Shown piece after piece: positions 17,723-26,796 of a stretch of DNA of 64,000 bases. Origin of the DNA: Vibrio ouci (lineage in GTDB: Bacteria; Pseudomonadota; Gammaproteobacteria; Enterobacterales; Vibrionaceae); NCBI RefSeq assembly GCF_004551525.1, contig NZ_SATR01000004.1:148990-212989 (forward strand). Reading direction: 5' to 3'. The notes under the pieces were generated by a model. That model did no database searches. It was not told where the DNA came from and saw nothing but the letters and a program-made list of their open reading frames with translations. How positions within the stretch are numbered: the first letter of the stretch is position 1; each line of letters opens with the position of its first letter. The translations under genes were made by a program, and so were the position numbers.

Positions 17723-18649
17723 TTATGGCAGCTTTACGTCACGCTCAAATCGCTCAAGCAAAAAGTCGATGAATAAGCGCAGTCGCTTAGGTTGGTACTG
17801 ACGACTTAGGTAAATCACATTAAGGTCAGCGCCTGATGCAGAAGTCGCGGCATTGAAGTTTTTCATATAACCATTTAGTACCGTCACCAACCGCTGCTGC
17901 TTAAGGTCTTCATTGATGTCTAGAATCGACTTAAGTGCTATCCCTGCCCCGTCCAACGCCCATTGACGAATCACTTCACCATCATCGGATAATCGCTTAG
18001 GAACCACGGTGATGGCATTGTGCTGAGCATCATCTTGAAAATGCCATGTCTTCAGTTCTTCGTTGCTGCGTACCATAGCTAAACAGTCATGTTCGGCTAA
18101 GTCTTGCGGGGTGAGTAACGTGCCTTTCCTTGCCAAGTATTGCGGAGAGGCGCACAACACTCGTCGGCTCGATGCCAGCTTACGAGAAATGAGGTTACTG
18201 TCGGCCAACTCCCCGTAGCGAATAACAACATCTAACCCCGACTCGGCCAAATTGGTCAGGTTGTCGTTAAGGTATAGATAAGGCGTCACGTCCGGGTATT
18301 GCTCACAAAAGGCCGACACAATAGGAGAGATATACTGCTTACCTATATCTCTCGGTGCTGAAATTTTTAGTGTTCCGCGCACTTGCTTGCTGCCCGTTTG
18401 GAGCAGGTTCTCTGTCTGCTTAACCGTGTCGATAATTTCTAGGCAAGCTTGATGGTACATAGCGCCAGAATCGGTCAATGAAATATGCCGCGTACTGCGA
18501 TTAAGCAGTTTAACGCCATAGCGCTCTTCCAGAGCCTGCAACCGAGCAGTGACGGTTGCAGGTGACAACCCTAACTCTCTACCCGCTGCGGCTAAGCCTT
18601 GGTTTTGAACGATGCTCGCAAACAGCGTCATATCAGCAAACTTGTCCAT
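17723..18649 (-). CDS. LysR family regulator, divergent from an ene-reductase gene
   Basis: Start chosen at ATG 18649 because AAAGGAGAGGGC immediately precedes it. 308 residues: LysR winged helix at about 1-60 (FADMTLFASIVQNQGLAAAGRELGLSPATVTARLQALEERYG) and a periplasmic-binding-like effector domain. The N-terminus and the conserved RDIGKQYISP region resemble the large group of LysR proteins that control neighbouring oxidoreductases. It is divergent from the old-yellow-enzyme gene with an inverted-repeat operator between them, so it probably regulates that gene and itself. The inducer is unknown; electrophiles are plausible. Confidence 0.9.
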   Translation of the reverse strand: MDKFADMTLFASIVQNQGLAAAGRELGLSPATVTARLQALEERYGVKLLNRSTRHISLTDSGAMYHQACLEIIDTVKQTENLLQTGSKQVRGTLKISAPRDIGKQYISPIVSAFCEQYPDVTPYLYLNDNLTNLAESGLDVVIRYGELADSNLISRKLASSRRVLCASPQYLARKGTLLTPQDLAEHDCLAMVRSNEELKTWHFQDDAQHNAITVVPKRLSDDGEVIRQWALDGAGIALKSILDINEDLKQQRLVTVLNGYMKNFNAATSASGADLNVIYLSRQYQPKRLRLFIDFLLERFERDVKLP

Positions 18650-18662
18650 GCCCTCTCCTTTT

Positions 18663-18685
18663 ATTATTCGACTGAGCTGAATAAT
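18663..18685. promoter_or_regulatory. Candidate LysR operator
   Basis: ATTATTC-N9-GAATAAT, a perfect 7-bp inverted repeat with the T-N11-A pattern favoured by LysR proteins. It lies 14 bases from the lysR start and 79 bases from the ene-reductase start. Confidence 0.5.
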
Positions 18686-18764
18686 CAATTCAAATATTAC
18701 TCAATTATCAAATCTCATCCAATAAATATACTGACTCCATCAACACGAATTGGAGAACAGAGCG

Positions 18765-19862
18765 ATGAGTACACTTTTTGAGGCCACTAAGCTTAAGCAA
18801 CTAACTCTACAAAACCGCATGGTAATGGCGCCCATGACGCGAGCGCGAAGTAGTCAGCCGGGTAATGTGCCAAACCAAATGATGGCGACCTACTACCACC
18901 AGCGTGCAAGTACGGGGTTGATTATCTCGGAAGCGACGCAAATTTCTGATGACTCGCAAGGTTATTCGTTTACGCCCGGAGTCTACACTGACGAGCAAGT
19001 CGAAGGGTGGAAAAGCATCACCCAAGCGACCCAAGCTCAAGGGGCTGCGATGTTCTGTCAGCTATGGCATGTCGGCCGCGTCTCTCATCCTACTTTTCAA
19101 AAAGGTGAGTTACCCATCGCCCCTTCCGCGCTTAAGCCCGTTGCTACGCAGGTTTGGATTGCTGATGAGCAAGGTAATGGCAACATGGTCGACTGTGTTG
19201 AGCCAAGAGCCATGACACAAGAGGATATCAACCGAGTCATCGCAGACTTTGCCCATGCGGCTCAAAGGGCTATTGAAGCGGGGTTCAACGGCGTCGAGAT
19301 TCACGGTGGCAATGGTTATCTGATCGACCAGTTTTTGCGTACAAACTCGAACCAGCGCAATGATCAATACGGCGGTTCTACCACAAACCGACTTCGCTTT
19401 TTGTTGGAAGTGGTTGATGCAGTCAGCAAAGTAATTGGCGCTGATAAAGTCGGCGTTAGACTTGCTCCATTCATCACGTTTAAAGATATGGACTGCCCTG
19501 AGATTGTGCCGACGATTTTAGAGGCATCGAAACAGCTGCAAGCTCGAGATATCGCTTATTTGCACTTGTCTGAAGCAGATTGGGATGACGCGCCTGTTAT
19601 TCCAGAGGATTTCCGTATTGAGCTGCGTAACAATTTCACCAATACCATTATCGTCGCAGGCGGCTATAGCCAAGAAACGGCAAATGAAATACTGGCCAAA
19701 GGCTATGCCGATTTAGTTGCGTTCGGGCGCCCATTTATTGCTAACCCAGATCTGGTTGATCGTCTAAAGCATCAGCAACCGTTAGCGGAACTTGATGGAG
19801 CGACTCTGTTTGGCGGCGACTGTCGTGGCTATACCGACTACCCGGCACTTGAGCTCTCTTGA
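18765..19862 (+). CDS. nemA: Old yellow enzyme family alkene reductase (NemA-like)
   Basis: Start at ATG 18765, preceded by TGGAGAACAGAGCG. The 365-residue FMN enzyme shows the OYE pattern: MAPMTRARSSQPG near residue 24, the WHVGRVSHP loop near 99, HGGNGYLIDQFLRTNSNQR near 180 with the ligand-binding His-Gly-Gly-Asn, and VAFGRPFIANPDLV near 325. Such enzymes reduce activated alkenes, quinones, N-ethylmaleimide or nitro compounds with NADPH and help cope with reactive electrophiles. Monocistronic, divergent from a LysR gene, closed by a perfect terminator. Confidence 0.92.
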   Translation: MSTLFEATKLKQLTLQNRMVMAPMTRARSSQPGNVPNQMMATYYHQRASTGLIISEATQISDDSQGYSFTPGVYTDEQVEGWKSITQATQAQGAAMFCQLWHVGRVSHPTFQKGELPIAPSALKPVATQVWIADEQGNGNMVDCVEPRAMTQEDINRVIADFAHAAQRAIEAGFNGVEIHGGNGYLIDQFLRTNSNQRNDQYGGSTTNRLRFLLEVVDAVSKVIGADKVGVRLAPFITFKDMDCPEIVPTILEASKQLQARDIAYLHLSEADWDDAPVIPEDFRIELRNNFTNTIIVAGGYSQETANEILAKGYADLVAFGRPFIANPDLVDRLKHQQPLAELDGATLFGGDCRGYTDYPALELS

Positions 19863-19887
19863 TAAAGGGGAAATGAGCTCAAAACGG

Positions 19888-19915
19888 AAGAAAGACGCCC
19901 TTGAGCGTCTTTCTT
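19888..19915 (+). terminator. Terminator after nemA-like gene (also serves alaE)
   Basis: Perfect 11-bp stem aagaaagacgc / gcgtctttctt with a 6-base loop, 25 bases after the stop; A/T runs on both sides. Confidence 0.9.
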
Positions 19916-19967
19916 AAATAATTGTTAGCGGTGCAAATAATGCTTCCTGTCCTTATGCTTCCTGCCT

Positions 19968-20417
19968 CTATGCTTCTTGGTAATAGCCCGGAACGCGGAA
20001 CCACTTACGGCACATATCTAGGAAGTAACCGTATAACACGCCCATACCGCAAGATACCACTGCGTTAGAGGTCACTGCCGTAATGATTTGATCGCTTGAT
20101 GCGCCAACGGTAAACAGAATTGCTGCGTACACAGGTGACTGAAACAGCACGTAAGCCACTAGGTCGGAGATGTTCTTCATTACGCCAGTGTCTGAGATAC
20201 GAGCGCCTTGGCGTAAAACGTAGTCTCGGAACAAGCCATATGGGAAAGCAATCGCGATGTTGACTGGGATCGAAAGTGTGCGAGACGCTAAAGATTGCTC
20301 AAAGGTCATGCCTGAAATAAAGATCTCAATGATCATGCCAGACACAAAGCAGAAAACTACCATCGCAAACGTATCAGCCGCGGCATTACGGATACAAAAA
20401 GGCCCAAGAGACTTCAT
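19968..20417 (-). CDS. alaE: L-alanine exporter AlaE
   Basis: Start at ATG 20417 after GTTGGAGTTAAA gives exactly 149 residues, the length of E. coli AlaE; an upstream in-frame extension to 20483 is probably not translated. The protein is an inner-membrane exporter with four hydrophobic helices. Typical segments are [40 protein letters not shown] and [23 protein letters not shown]. It exports L-alanine to prevent toxic accumulation. It lies downstream of the hybrid kinase gene on the same strand but 223 bases away, so it likely has its own promoter. Confidence 0.93.
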   Translation of the reverse strand: MKSLGPFCIRNAAADTFAMVVFCFVSGMIIEIFISGMTFEQSLASRTLSIPVNIAIAFPYGLFRDYVLRQGARISDTGVMKNISDLVAYVLFQSPVYAAILFTVGASSDQIITAVTSNAVVSCGMGVLYGYFLDMCRKWFRVPGYYQEA

Positions 20418-20640
20418 TTTAACTCCAACACAAAAAACTGCACTTTTAAATAAACGACAAAACAAACACCCAAGACCAAGCAAACCAGCCAGTCAATATC
20501 GCTATTAAATCATTAAATTTGCAGTTTTAGATTTCAAAGTTAAAACAAAGTGGTAAATAAACAACTATAATCGGTAATAAAGTTAGATATATCCGCTACT
20601 TTTTTGATGTGAGCTCAAAAAACCATCAGATTTACGTAAG

Positions 20641-23073
20641 TTAGTTACAGTAATCTTTTACTTGTACAGTCAGTACGTCTAACTCATCTTGCGGAGGAAA
20701 GTTGCCAGCCACTAAATGGTGCTCGATGTTGGCGAGGTTGGCTTCCAATGCAGGAGACTGAATCGCTTCTAGCTGGCGTTGAATTTGGACAAAGCTCTCA
20801 CGCGCATAGAGTAGATTCTCGTTTTCAATCGCCATAAAGAACATCATCAAAGGTTCCTCTAACTCTATTTCTCCACTATTGTGCGACGAATTCAGTAAAT
20901 GAGGCTTAAATTGGTAGAGTTGTTCAGAATGACTCAGCAGCGCATCATCAAGCTCGGTTTCATCAACAGGCTTAGAGACGATATAGTTAGCCCCCGCCGT
21001 TAGCATGCTCTGCCAAGTATCTTTAAACACATCGGCAGTACAGCCAAGGATCAATACCTTCGATTTTTCACCACTTAAACCGCGAATAACGGCCGTCGCC
21101 TCTACCCCATCCATTCCCGGCATGTGGTTGTCCATCAAGACTAGGTCATATTCGCCCGTTCTTATTTCATGAACCGCCAGTTCGCCGTTCTCAACACATT
21201 CACACGAGAAGCCTTTATTGGTCATGAAGGTATTTAGGATGATTGAGTTAGTGCGATTATCTTCAACAATAAGCGCTTTTAATCCATGGTAATCGAGCTT
21301 CTTGCGCTCTTTATATTCGGCAAAGATCGCTTCACCAATGTCTACCTGCAGTGCAACTTCAAAGCATGACCCTATCCCAACCCCACTGGTCAGTTTAATT
21401 TCACCCTCCATTAAATCACACAGTTGCTTGACGATGGCAAGGCCAAGCCCGGTACCACCAAAGCGCCGAGTAGTTGAAGACTCCGCTTGTTCAAAGGGTT
21501 TGAAGACTTTTTGTTGGACGGATTTGTCTATCCCTATCCCTGTATCTCGCACTTGGATAATTAAGAAGTTACGGCCGTTTCTGTACTCTTCTTTAAAGCT
21601 CACTTCCACGTAGCCACGTGAGGTAAACTTAACCGCGTTGTTGAGCAAGTTGAACAGAATCTGCCTTAACCTTGCTTTGTCACAGCGATACCAACGACTC
21701 TCTGGCACTTCAGAATAGACTTTGAACTGTAAGCCTTTTTCAGAACACAGAGTGTAATACACACTGTTGATACTGCCGATGATGGCCTCTAACGGGAATG
21801 GCGCTCGCTCTAACTCTAAATGCCCTTGCTCTACTTTAGAGAAATCGAGGATCTCATTGAGCAGCGTCATCATATGTTCGCCCGATTCGTATAAGGTCTT
21901 CATATGTTTGCGTTGCTCACTCATTAAGTCACTTTTGAGCAGTATCTGAGCGGTACCGAGTACACCATTCATTGGCGTTCTGATCTCATGTGATAACGTG
22001 GCTAAGAAGGCACTTTTGGCTTTGGTTGACGCTTGGGCCTTAACCTTCTCTTCTTCGAGATAAACGGTCTTCTGGTTAAACGAATCAATCAGGTATTTGA
22101 TCTCATCATTACTGTTGTACTTAAGGTCGATGCTGCCGCCCTCTTTGGACTCCTGCACACTTCTCGCGACAACCACAACGGGAGAGATAAGAAAACGGTT
22201 AATCAAGAAGTAGCCAAGCATTACGAACGCCAGCATGAAAGGGACAATCACAGCTTCCACTTTTGAGACCACGTCATAGACTTGTTCGGCTACCAGTCGC
22301 TTAGCATTAACGACATCGACGCTCCAATTAAAGTCACCAAAGGTGTTCTTACTGATGTAGATGTTTTCAGCCAGCTGAAAGTTATACTCCGTCACCACAT
22401 CACCGTAGCCGTCGCGTAGGATCACCCCTAAGTCGTATTCCTCTGCGTGCAGGCGTACAAACTCGATTAGCGATTCAAGAGAGATATCTACCGTCGCCAC
22501 GCCAGCGAATTCGCCATTACTGTAATAAGGTGACGATGCAGTAATCATTTGCACATGCGTGAACGGGTCTATGTAAACAGGTGACCAAGAAACGGTACCT
22601 TGAGGCTGATTCACCACCGAGGTATACCAAGATTCTTTGTTATAGCCGCCGGATGCGGGATTATCCCATGAGTAGACTCTATCCACCTGGCCATCATTGG
22701 CTCGGTTGAAAAATAGACTTTTGAACGCACTGCTCTCATCAATGGAATAAGGCACTGGCCATAACCCACCACTGACGGTGATATCGTCGATCAGCAGAAA
22801 CAGTTGGTGCAGTAGGTAGGCTTGATGCTGTTGTGACTCGTCGGTGCTACCAATACTGACGATGCCCTGCAAAATGCCTAATGATTTATTGAGTGGCTCT
22901 TTGATTTGAGTAGAGATGAGTTCGGTGCGTAATTCAAGGTTTCGCTCTAGCTGGGCGCGCGTTGGAGGCTCCACTACCAAATAGTTAATCGTACCGATCA
23001 ACCCCACCGCCACAGCTAAGTAAATAGCTAAGGCAATGATACTCTTCCTTTTTAGTGACGAGCGTATATCCAT
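20641..23073 (-). CDS. Hybrid sensor histidine kinase with Cache sensor and receiver domain
   Basis: An 810-residue membrane kinase. TM1 lies at about 12-33. A periplasmic Cache-type sensor follows, with the WYTSVVNQPQGTVSWSPVYID and GVATVDISLESL signatures near 125-205. TM2 is at about 268-292. A HAMP-like linker and short coiled coil come next. HisKA has the phospho-acceptor LSHEIRTPMNGV (His near 359). HATPase has DTGIGI and GGTGLGLAIVKQL. A receiver has acceptor Asp in LVLMDNHMPGMDG (near 645). The last 120 residues are helical without an obvious HPt motif. Cache domains usually bind small organic molecules. No cognate regulator is adjacent; phosphotransfer probably goes to an HPt protein elsewhere. 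Confidence 0.92.
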   Translation of the reverse strand: MDIRSSLKRKSIIALAIYLAVAVGLIGTINYLVVEPPTRAQLERNLELRTELISTQIKEPLNKSLGILQGIVSIGSTDESQQHQAYLLHQLFLLIDDITVSGGLWPVPYSIDESSAFKSLFFNRANDGQVDRVYSWDNPASGGYNKESWYTSVVNQPQGTVSWSPVYIDPFTHVQMITASSPYYSNGEFAGVATVDISLESLIEFVRLHAEEYDLGVILRDGYGDVVTEYNFQLAENIYISKNTFGDFNWSVDVVNAKRLVAEQVYDVVSKVEAVIVPFMLAFVMLGYFLINRFLISPVVVVARSVQESKEGGSIDLKYNSNDEIKYLIDSFNQKTVYLEEEKVKAQASTKAKSAFLATLSHEIRTPMNGVLGTAQILLKSDLMSEQRKHMKTLYESGEHMMTLLNEILDFSKVEQGHLELERAPFPLEAIIGSINSVYYTLCSEKGLQFKVYSEVPESRWYRCDKARLRQILFNLLNNAVKFTSRGYVEVSFKEEYRNGRNFLIIQVRDTGIGIDKSVQQKVFKPFEQAESSTTRRFGGTGLGLAIVKQLCDLMEGEIKLTSGVGIGSCFEVALQVDIGEAIFAEYKERKKLDYHGLKALIVEDNRTNSIILNTFMTNKGFSCECVENGELAVHEIRTGEYDLVLMDNHMPGMDGVEATAVIRGLSGEKSKVLILGCTADVFKDTWQSMLTAGANYIVSKPVDETELDDALLSHSEQLYQFKPHLLNSSHNSGEIELEEPLMMFFMAIENENLLYARESFVQIQRQLEAIQSPALEANLANIEHHLVAGNFPPQDELDVLTVQVKDYCN

Positions 23074-23191
23074 AAATCTTTGAATTTTTATCGTTTATTA
23101 AAAATTATAGCGAATATATCAATGCAGCAACCTTTTTCTCTTATGTGTTGGCTGTTACCATTGCCTCATCACAAGTCCTGACTGTAATAGG

Positions 23192-23770
23192 GTGTCTATT
23201 TTGACTTTACAACAACTGCTGTCATTGCCAGAGCTAGAAGATAAACTGATTAACGAAGCTAAGACTTACGGTTTCGTCACTGCGATGGCCGCTGCGCCTA
23301 ATATTCTTCCGCCTGAAGAGTGGCTACCGTTCCTTTGGGGTGGTGAAGAAGTAGCACCATTTAGCGATGGCGAGCAACTCGAAACTTACATTGAGCACAT
23401 CATTGCACTTTGGAATCAATACCGCCCTGCACTGCTTGATAATACCTGGCAGTGGCCTGAAGGCTGCACACTTGATGAAGAAGATATTGTGACAGCGCAA
23501 ACTCGTGATTTCTGTGAAGGTCTACTGCAAGGCTGGCAGCTTTCTAGAGACGATTGGGAAACCATCATGCCAGATGGCACAGAAGACAGCGCCCTACTTG
23601 GTGGCGTGATTTTGTCTTTGAGCATGCTTTACGATCCAGAAACATCGATTGCGACGCTAGCAGAGCAAGGTATTCAAGGCCTAGAGCAGTTTGAAGAGAT
23701 CTTCAATGCGATGCCAACCATGCTGTGTGGTCTAACGATGCGCGGTGTAACACTGGCTGAAGCAAACTAA
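23192..23770 (+). CDS. UPF0149 / YecA-YgfB family protein
   Basis: A 192-residue acidic protein of the UPF0149 family. Typical segments are TYGFVTAMAAAPNILPPEEWLPFLWGG, DFCEGLLQGW near residue 115 and LGGVILSLSMLYDP near 145. It lacks the C-terminal SEC-C zinc motif seen in some YecA proteins. Function is unclear in this family. GTG start at 23192 preceded by TAGG; TTG at 23201 is an alternative. Divergent from the hybrid kinase gene and followed at once by a strong terminator. Confidence 0.8.
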   Translation: MSILTLQQLLSLPELEDKLINEAKTYGFVTAMAAAPNILPPEEWLPFLWGGEEVAPFSDGEQLETYIEHIIALWNQYRPALLDNTWQWPEGCTLDEEDIVTAQTRDFCEGLLQGWQLSRDDWETIMPDGTEDSALLGGVILSLSMLYDPETSIATLAEQGIQGLEQFEEIFNAMPTMLCGLTMRGVTLAEAN

Positions 23771-23793
23771 ATTCAGCTTGCTAGAGTGAATAT

Positions 23794-23817
23794 AAATGGG
23801 GCGAAGTTCGCCCCATT
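23794..23817 (+). terminator. Terminator after UPF0149 gene
   Basis: Stem aaatggggcga / tcgccccattt (10-11 bp, perfect) around a 3-base loop, followed by TTTAAT. Confidence 0.9.
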
Positions 23818-24196
23818 TTTAATACTGCCTTTCTTCACTACCCCTCCTCTCCCTTATCAAAATCGACCCTTATATCACGCAGAAAAATAGGACAAAGCAC
23901 ACCAATAACTCGCAGTGATTTATAGCAAACTTTAGAATTTGTTCTAGATCATTAAAGTGTTCGAAAATGCAATCTTTGGTTTTAAATATTTAAACTTTGA
24001 TGCGGTTTAAGAAATTAAACTGCACTGATATGTTTTTAGTGATCCTGTTCAAAATTCATTCGCAAATCAGATTCAAAATTCGATATTTGTTGGTGTTTCA
24101 AACACTTTTTTACGGTTTACAGAAGTTTACTGCGTATTGCTCAAATACCCCTAAAGGAGTAGCTTGCAATCATTGAGTTCAAAAATGTAAACCGAA
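23818..24196. promoter_or_regulatory. Regulatory region of the cystine operon with repeated CGGTTTA half-sites
   Basis: AT-rich region of about 380 bases. It contains GCGGTTTA-N6-TAAACTGC (24002-24023, 7 of 8 paired), CGGTTTAC at 24113-24120 and its exact reverse complement GTAAACCG at 24187-24194, just before the regulator start codon. A TTTAAATATTTAAA palindrome lies near 23980. These half-sites are good candidates for autoregulation by the YheO-like protein. No gene seen. Confidence 0.5.
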
Positions 24197-24865
24197 ATGA
24201 TGAATGTAAAGCAAGTTCGATTCACCGACGAAGACAGAAAATGTTTAAGCAACTACTTTCGCTTAGCAGACACTATCGCTGATCTGATTGGCCCGTACTG
24301 CGAAGTCGTTATTCATTCATTTGAAAGCTTAGAAAATTCAGTCGTGAAGATCGTCAACGGCCATCATACAGGCCGCGAAATTGGTTCGCCGATTACTGAT
24401 CTTGGTTTACGTATGTGGCGTACATTTGAGAAAACTGGCGAAGTGTCGCCAAAGAGTTACTTCACCAATGCTGCAGATGGTTCACTACTGAAATCGACCA
24501 CGTGCATTTTGGCAGGCCCAGAGCAAAAGCCAATTGGCATGCTGTGCATCAACATGAACTTATCTTTCCCATTCCCTGAAATCGTCAAGACCTTGATGCC
24601 GCACTGTAATGTCTCACAAACCTTAGTCAGTGAGACCTTCAGCAACAACGCCAATGATGTGATTCAACAAGCGTTGAATGCAGCCATCCAAGAAGTCGAT
24701 CAAGACGAAACGATTTCATCCAAAGGTCGCAACAAAGCCATCATTCGCTGCCTATTTGATAACGGCGTATTCGAGCTAAAAGAGACGACCACACAAGTAT
24801 CCGAGCAACTTGGGATCAGCCGTCAGGCGGTTTACAAGTTTATCCGTGAATTTAAATCAGAATAA
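24197..24865 (+). CDS. YheO-like PAS/HTH transcriptional regulator
   Basis: A 222-residue regulator. The N-terminal YheO-like PAS domain covers about 15-130 (YCEVVIHSFESLENSVVKIVNGHHTGREIG, CILAGPEQKPIGMLCINMN). The C-terminal helix-turn-helix is at about 165-220 (KGRNKAIIRCLFDNGVFELK, VSEQLGISRQAVYKFIREF). The same architecture is found in DauR of Pseudomonas and in E. coli YheO. It is the first gene of a four-gene co-directional set (ridA, tcyP-like, flavoprotein disulfide reductase), so it probably senses a sulfur or other amino acid. ATG at 24197 or 24200; no clear ribosome site. Confidence 0.88.
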   Translation: MMNVKQVRFTDEDRKCLSNYFRLADTIADLIGPYCEVVIHSFESLENSVVKIVNGHHTGREIGSPITDLGLRMWRTFEKTGEVSPKSYFTNAADGSLLKSTTCILAGPEQKPIGMLCINMNLSFPFPEIVKTLMPHCNVSQTLVSETFSNNANDVIQQALNAAIQEVDQDETISSKGRNKAIIRCLFDNGVFELKETTTQVSEQLGISRQAVYKFIREFKSE

Positions 24866-24889
24866 AATTAATAACTTAGGAGTTATATT

Positions 24890-25273
24890 GTGAAACAGAT
24901 CATTGCTACTGAGCAAGCCCCAGCCGCTATCGGCCCTTACTCTCAAGGTACGAGTTACGGCGACATGGTTTACACGTCAGGTCAACTTCCATTGGTTCCA
25001 GAAACCATGCAGTTTGTTGAAGGCGGCATCCAAGAGCAAGCTCGTCAGTCTCTAGAGAATTTGAAAGCGGTTCTAGAAGCAAGCGGTGCTGGCCTAGACA
25101 CCGTATTGAAGACAACATGCTTCCTATCGGATATGGAAAACTTCGTCGCATTTAACGAAGTGTACACAGAGGTATTTGGTACCGAAAACGCACCAGCTCG
25201 CTCTTGTGTTGAAGCTGCAAGACTACCAAAAGACGCACTGGTTGAAGTTGAAGCCATTGCATTCAAAAAATAA
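24890..25273 (+). CDS. ridA: RidA family reactive-imine deaminase
   Basis: A 127-residue RidA/YjgF/UK114 protein with the signatures IGPYSQGTSYGDMVYTSGQLPL (residues 15-36) and the C-terminal PARSCVEAARLPKDALVEVEAIAF. The Arg that contacts the substrate carboxylate (in APARSCVE, near 104) is present. It hydrolyses reactive enamines and imines such as 2-aminoacrylate, which arises when cysteine or serine is broken down. That fits its place just upstream of a cystine transporter. GTG start at 24890 after TAGGAGT, 24 bases from the regulator gene. Confidence 0.93.
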   Translation: MKQIIATEQAPAAIGPYSQGTSYGDMVYTSGQLPLVPETMQFVEGGIQEQARQSLENLKAVLEASGAGLDTVLKTTCFLSDMENFVAFNEVYTEVFGTENAPARSCVEAARLPKDALVEVEAIAFKK

Positions 25274-25313
25274 CCGACTTTCGGACATAAATGGGTATCA
25301 ATAGGAGATTCTC

Positions 25314-26720
25314 ATGAGCGTTTCATTTATTGGATTGAGCATCCTGTTCTTTGGGTTCTACGCGTTACTCGCGAACTTCAAAAAACAAAAGAAGAGCTTT
25401 AACTTCCGCGTACTAAGCGCGCTGGCTGCTGGTTTGTTATTCGGTGGCGCAATTCAGCTGGTATTCGGCGTAGGCAACGTTGCAACGTCAGGCTTTGCTG
25501 AACTGATTTCTGTGTTCGGTAAAGGCTACATCAAGCTTCTACAAATGATCGTAATCCCACTCGTCTTTGTGGCGATGATCTCTTCGATCATGAACGTAGA
25601 AGGTGGCGGCGCGCTATCACGCATCGCACCAAAAATCATCGGTATTCTACTTTTCACTTGTGCTATCTCTGCAGCTGTGGGCATCGCAAGTATTTACCTA
25701 TTCGGTATCGATGCAAACGCGCTAGTAAGCACAATTGGTACTAACAGTGCTATCGAAGCACGTGGTGACTCTCTGATTGCAACACAAGATGCGATGGCGA
25801 GCAGCGGTCTATCAGGCATGGCGCTGTCTATCATCCCAACTAACATCTTCGACATGCTAACGGGTTCTCAACGTACATCAACACTATCAACCGTATTGTT
25901 CGGTATGTTCCTTGGCTACTGTATCCTACAAGTGAAAAACCGTAAGCCTGAGAAAGTGCAAAACTTCGTTGATTTCATCAACTCTGCTAAAGAAGTTGTA
26001 CTGTCTATGGTTCGTGAGATCCTCAAGCTGACGCCTTACGGTGTATTTGCTCTGATGACGACGTTCATGATGACTAACGATTTGTTCGCACTAGCAGAAA
26101 TGGGGCGCTTCCTACTAGCAAGCTACGTGGCAATCGGTGTAATGTTCGCTATCCACTTCGTGATGGTGTCTATGTTCGGTCTGTCTCCTGCTCGATTCAT
26201 GAAGAAAATCTGGCCAGTGCTCGTGTTCGGCTTCGGTTCTCGCTCAAGTATGGCGGCAATCCCACTCAACGTTGAAACTCAAACTCAACGTCTAGGTGTG
26301 GACGAAGAAACGGCAAACATGTCAGCGACATTCGGTACCAGTATCGGTCAGAACGGTTGTGCAGGTATCTACCCAGCAATGCTCGCTATCATGGCGGCGC
26401 AAGTGATGGGTATGCCAGTTGACTTAGGTTTCATCGTACAACTGATTGCGGTTATCGCGATTGCTTCATTCGGTATCGCAGGTGTTGGTGGCGGTGCAAC
26501 GTTTGCAGCAGTAGCGGTACTGACCATCATGGGTCTAGACATTACCGTGGTAGCGATTCTGGTTTCTATCGAAGCTCTTATCGATATGGCACGTACCGCG
26601 CTTAACATCTCTGGCTCTATGTTGTCAGGCGTGCTAACCGCGAAGAAGAATGGCTCATTGAACACTGAGCAATACAACGCTGATGTGACTGCAACAGTAA
26701 CAAAAGAAGCAGCAGTGTAA
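25314..26720 (+). CDS. tcyP: TcyP-like L-cystine / dicarboxylate-cation symporter family transporter
   Basis: A 468-residue inner-membrane protein of the DAACS (SLC1-type) family. The whole protein follows E. coli TcyP (YdjN): LLQMIVIPLVFVAMISS (near 78), hairpin region SRSSMAAIPLNVETQTQRLGV (near 310), TSIGQNGCAGIYPAMLAIMAA (near 344) and ALIDMARTALNISGSM (near 425). It probably imports L-cystine with sodium. Start at 25314 with AGGAGATTCTC. It is 40 bases after ridA; a terminator-like hairpin follows before the flavoprotein gene, which may reduce expression of the last gene. Confidence 0.85.
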   Translation: MSVSFIGLSILFFGFYALLANFKKQKKSFNFRVLSALAAGLLFGGAIQLVFGVGNVATSGFAELISVFGKGYIKLLQMIVIPLVFVAMISSIMNVEGGGALSRIAPKIIGILLFTCAISAAVGIASIYLFGIDANALVSTIGTNSAIEARGDSLIATQDAMASSGLSGMALSIIPTNIFDMLTGSQRTSTLSTVLFGMFLGYCILQVKNRKPEKVQNFVDFINSAKEVVLSMVREILKLTPYGVFALMTTFMMTNDLFALAEMGRFLLASYVAIGVMFAIHFVMVSMFGLSPARFMKKIWPVLVFGFGSRSSMAAIPLNVETQTQRLGVDEETANMSATFGTSIGQNGCAGIYPAMLAIMAAQVMGMPVDLGFIVQLIAVIAIASFGIAGVGGGATFAAVAVLTIMGLDITVVAILVSIEALIDMARTALNISGSMLSGVLTAKKNGSLNTEQYNADVTATVTKEAAV

Positions 26721-26737
26721 TTTCCAAACTTAATAAA

Positions 26738-26758
26738 GAGCACCCAACGCGGGTGCTC
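26738..26758 (+). terminator. Intra-operon terminator or attenuator after tcyP
   Basis: Stem gagcaccc / gggtgctc (8 bp, perfect) with a 5-base loop, then TCCGTTTTT. It lies 17 bases past the tcyP stop and 38 bases before the next ATG, so transcription of the flavoprotein gene is partly uncoupled or has its own promoter. Confidence 0.75.
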
Positions 26759-26796
26759 TCCGTTTTTCCTGAGTTCAGGTTATTTAGGTAATAAAT

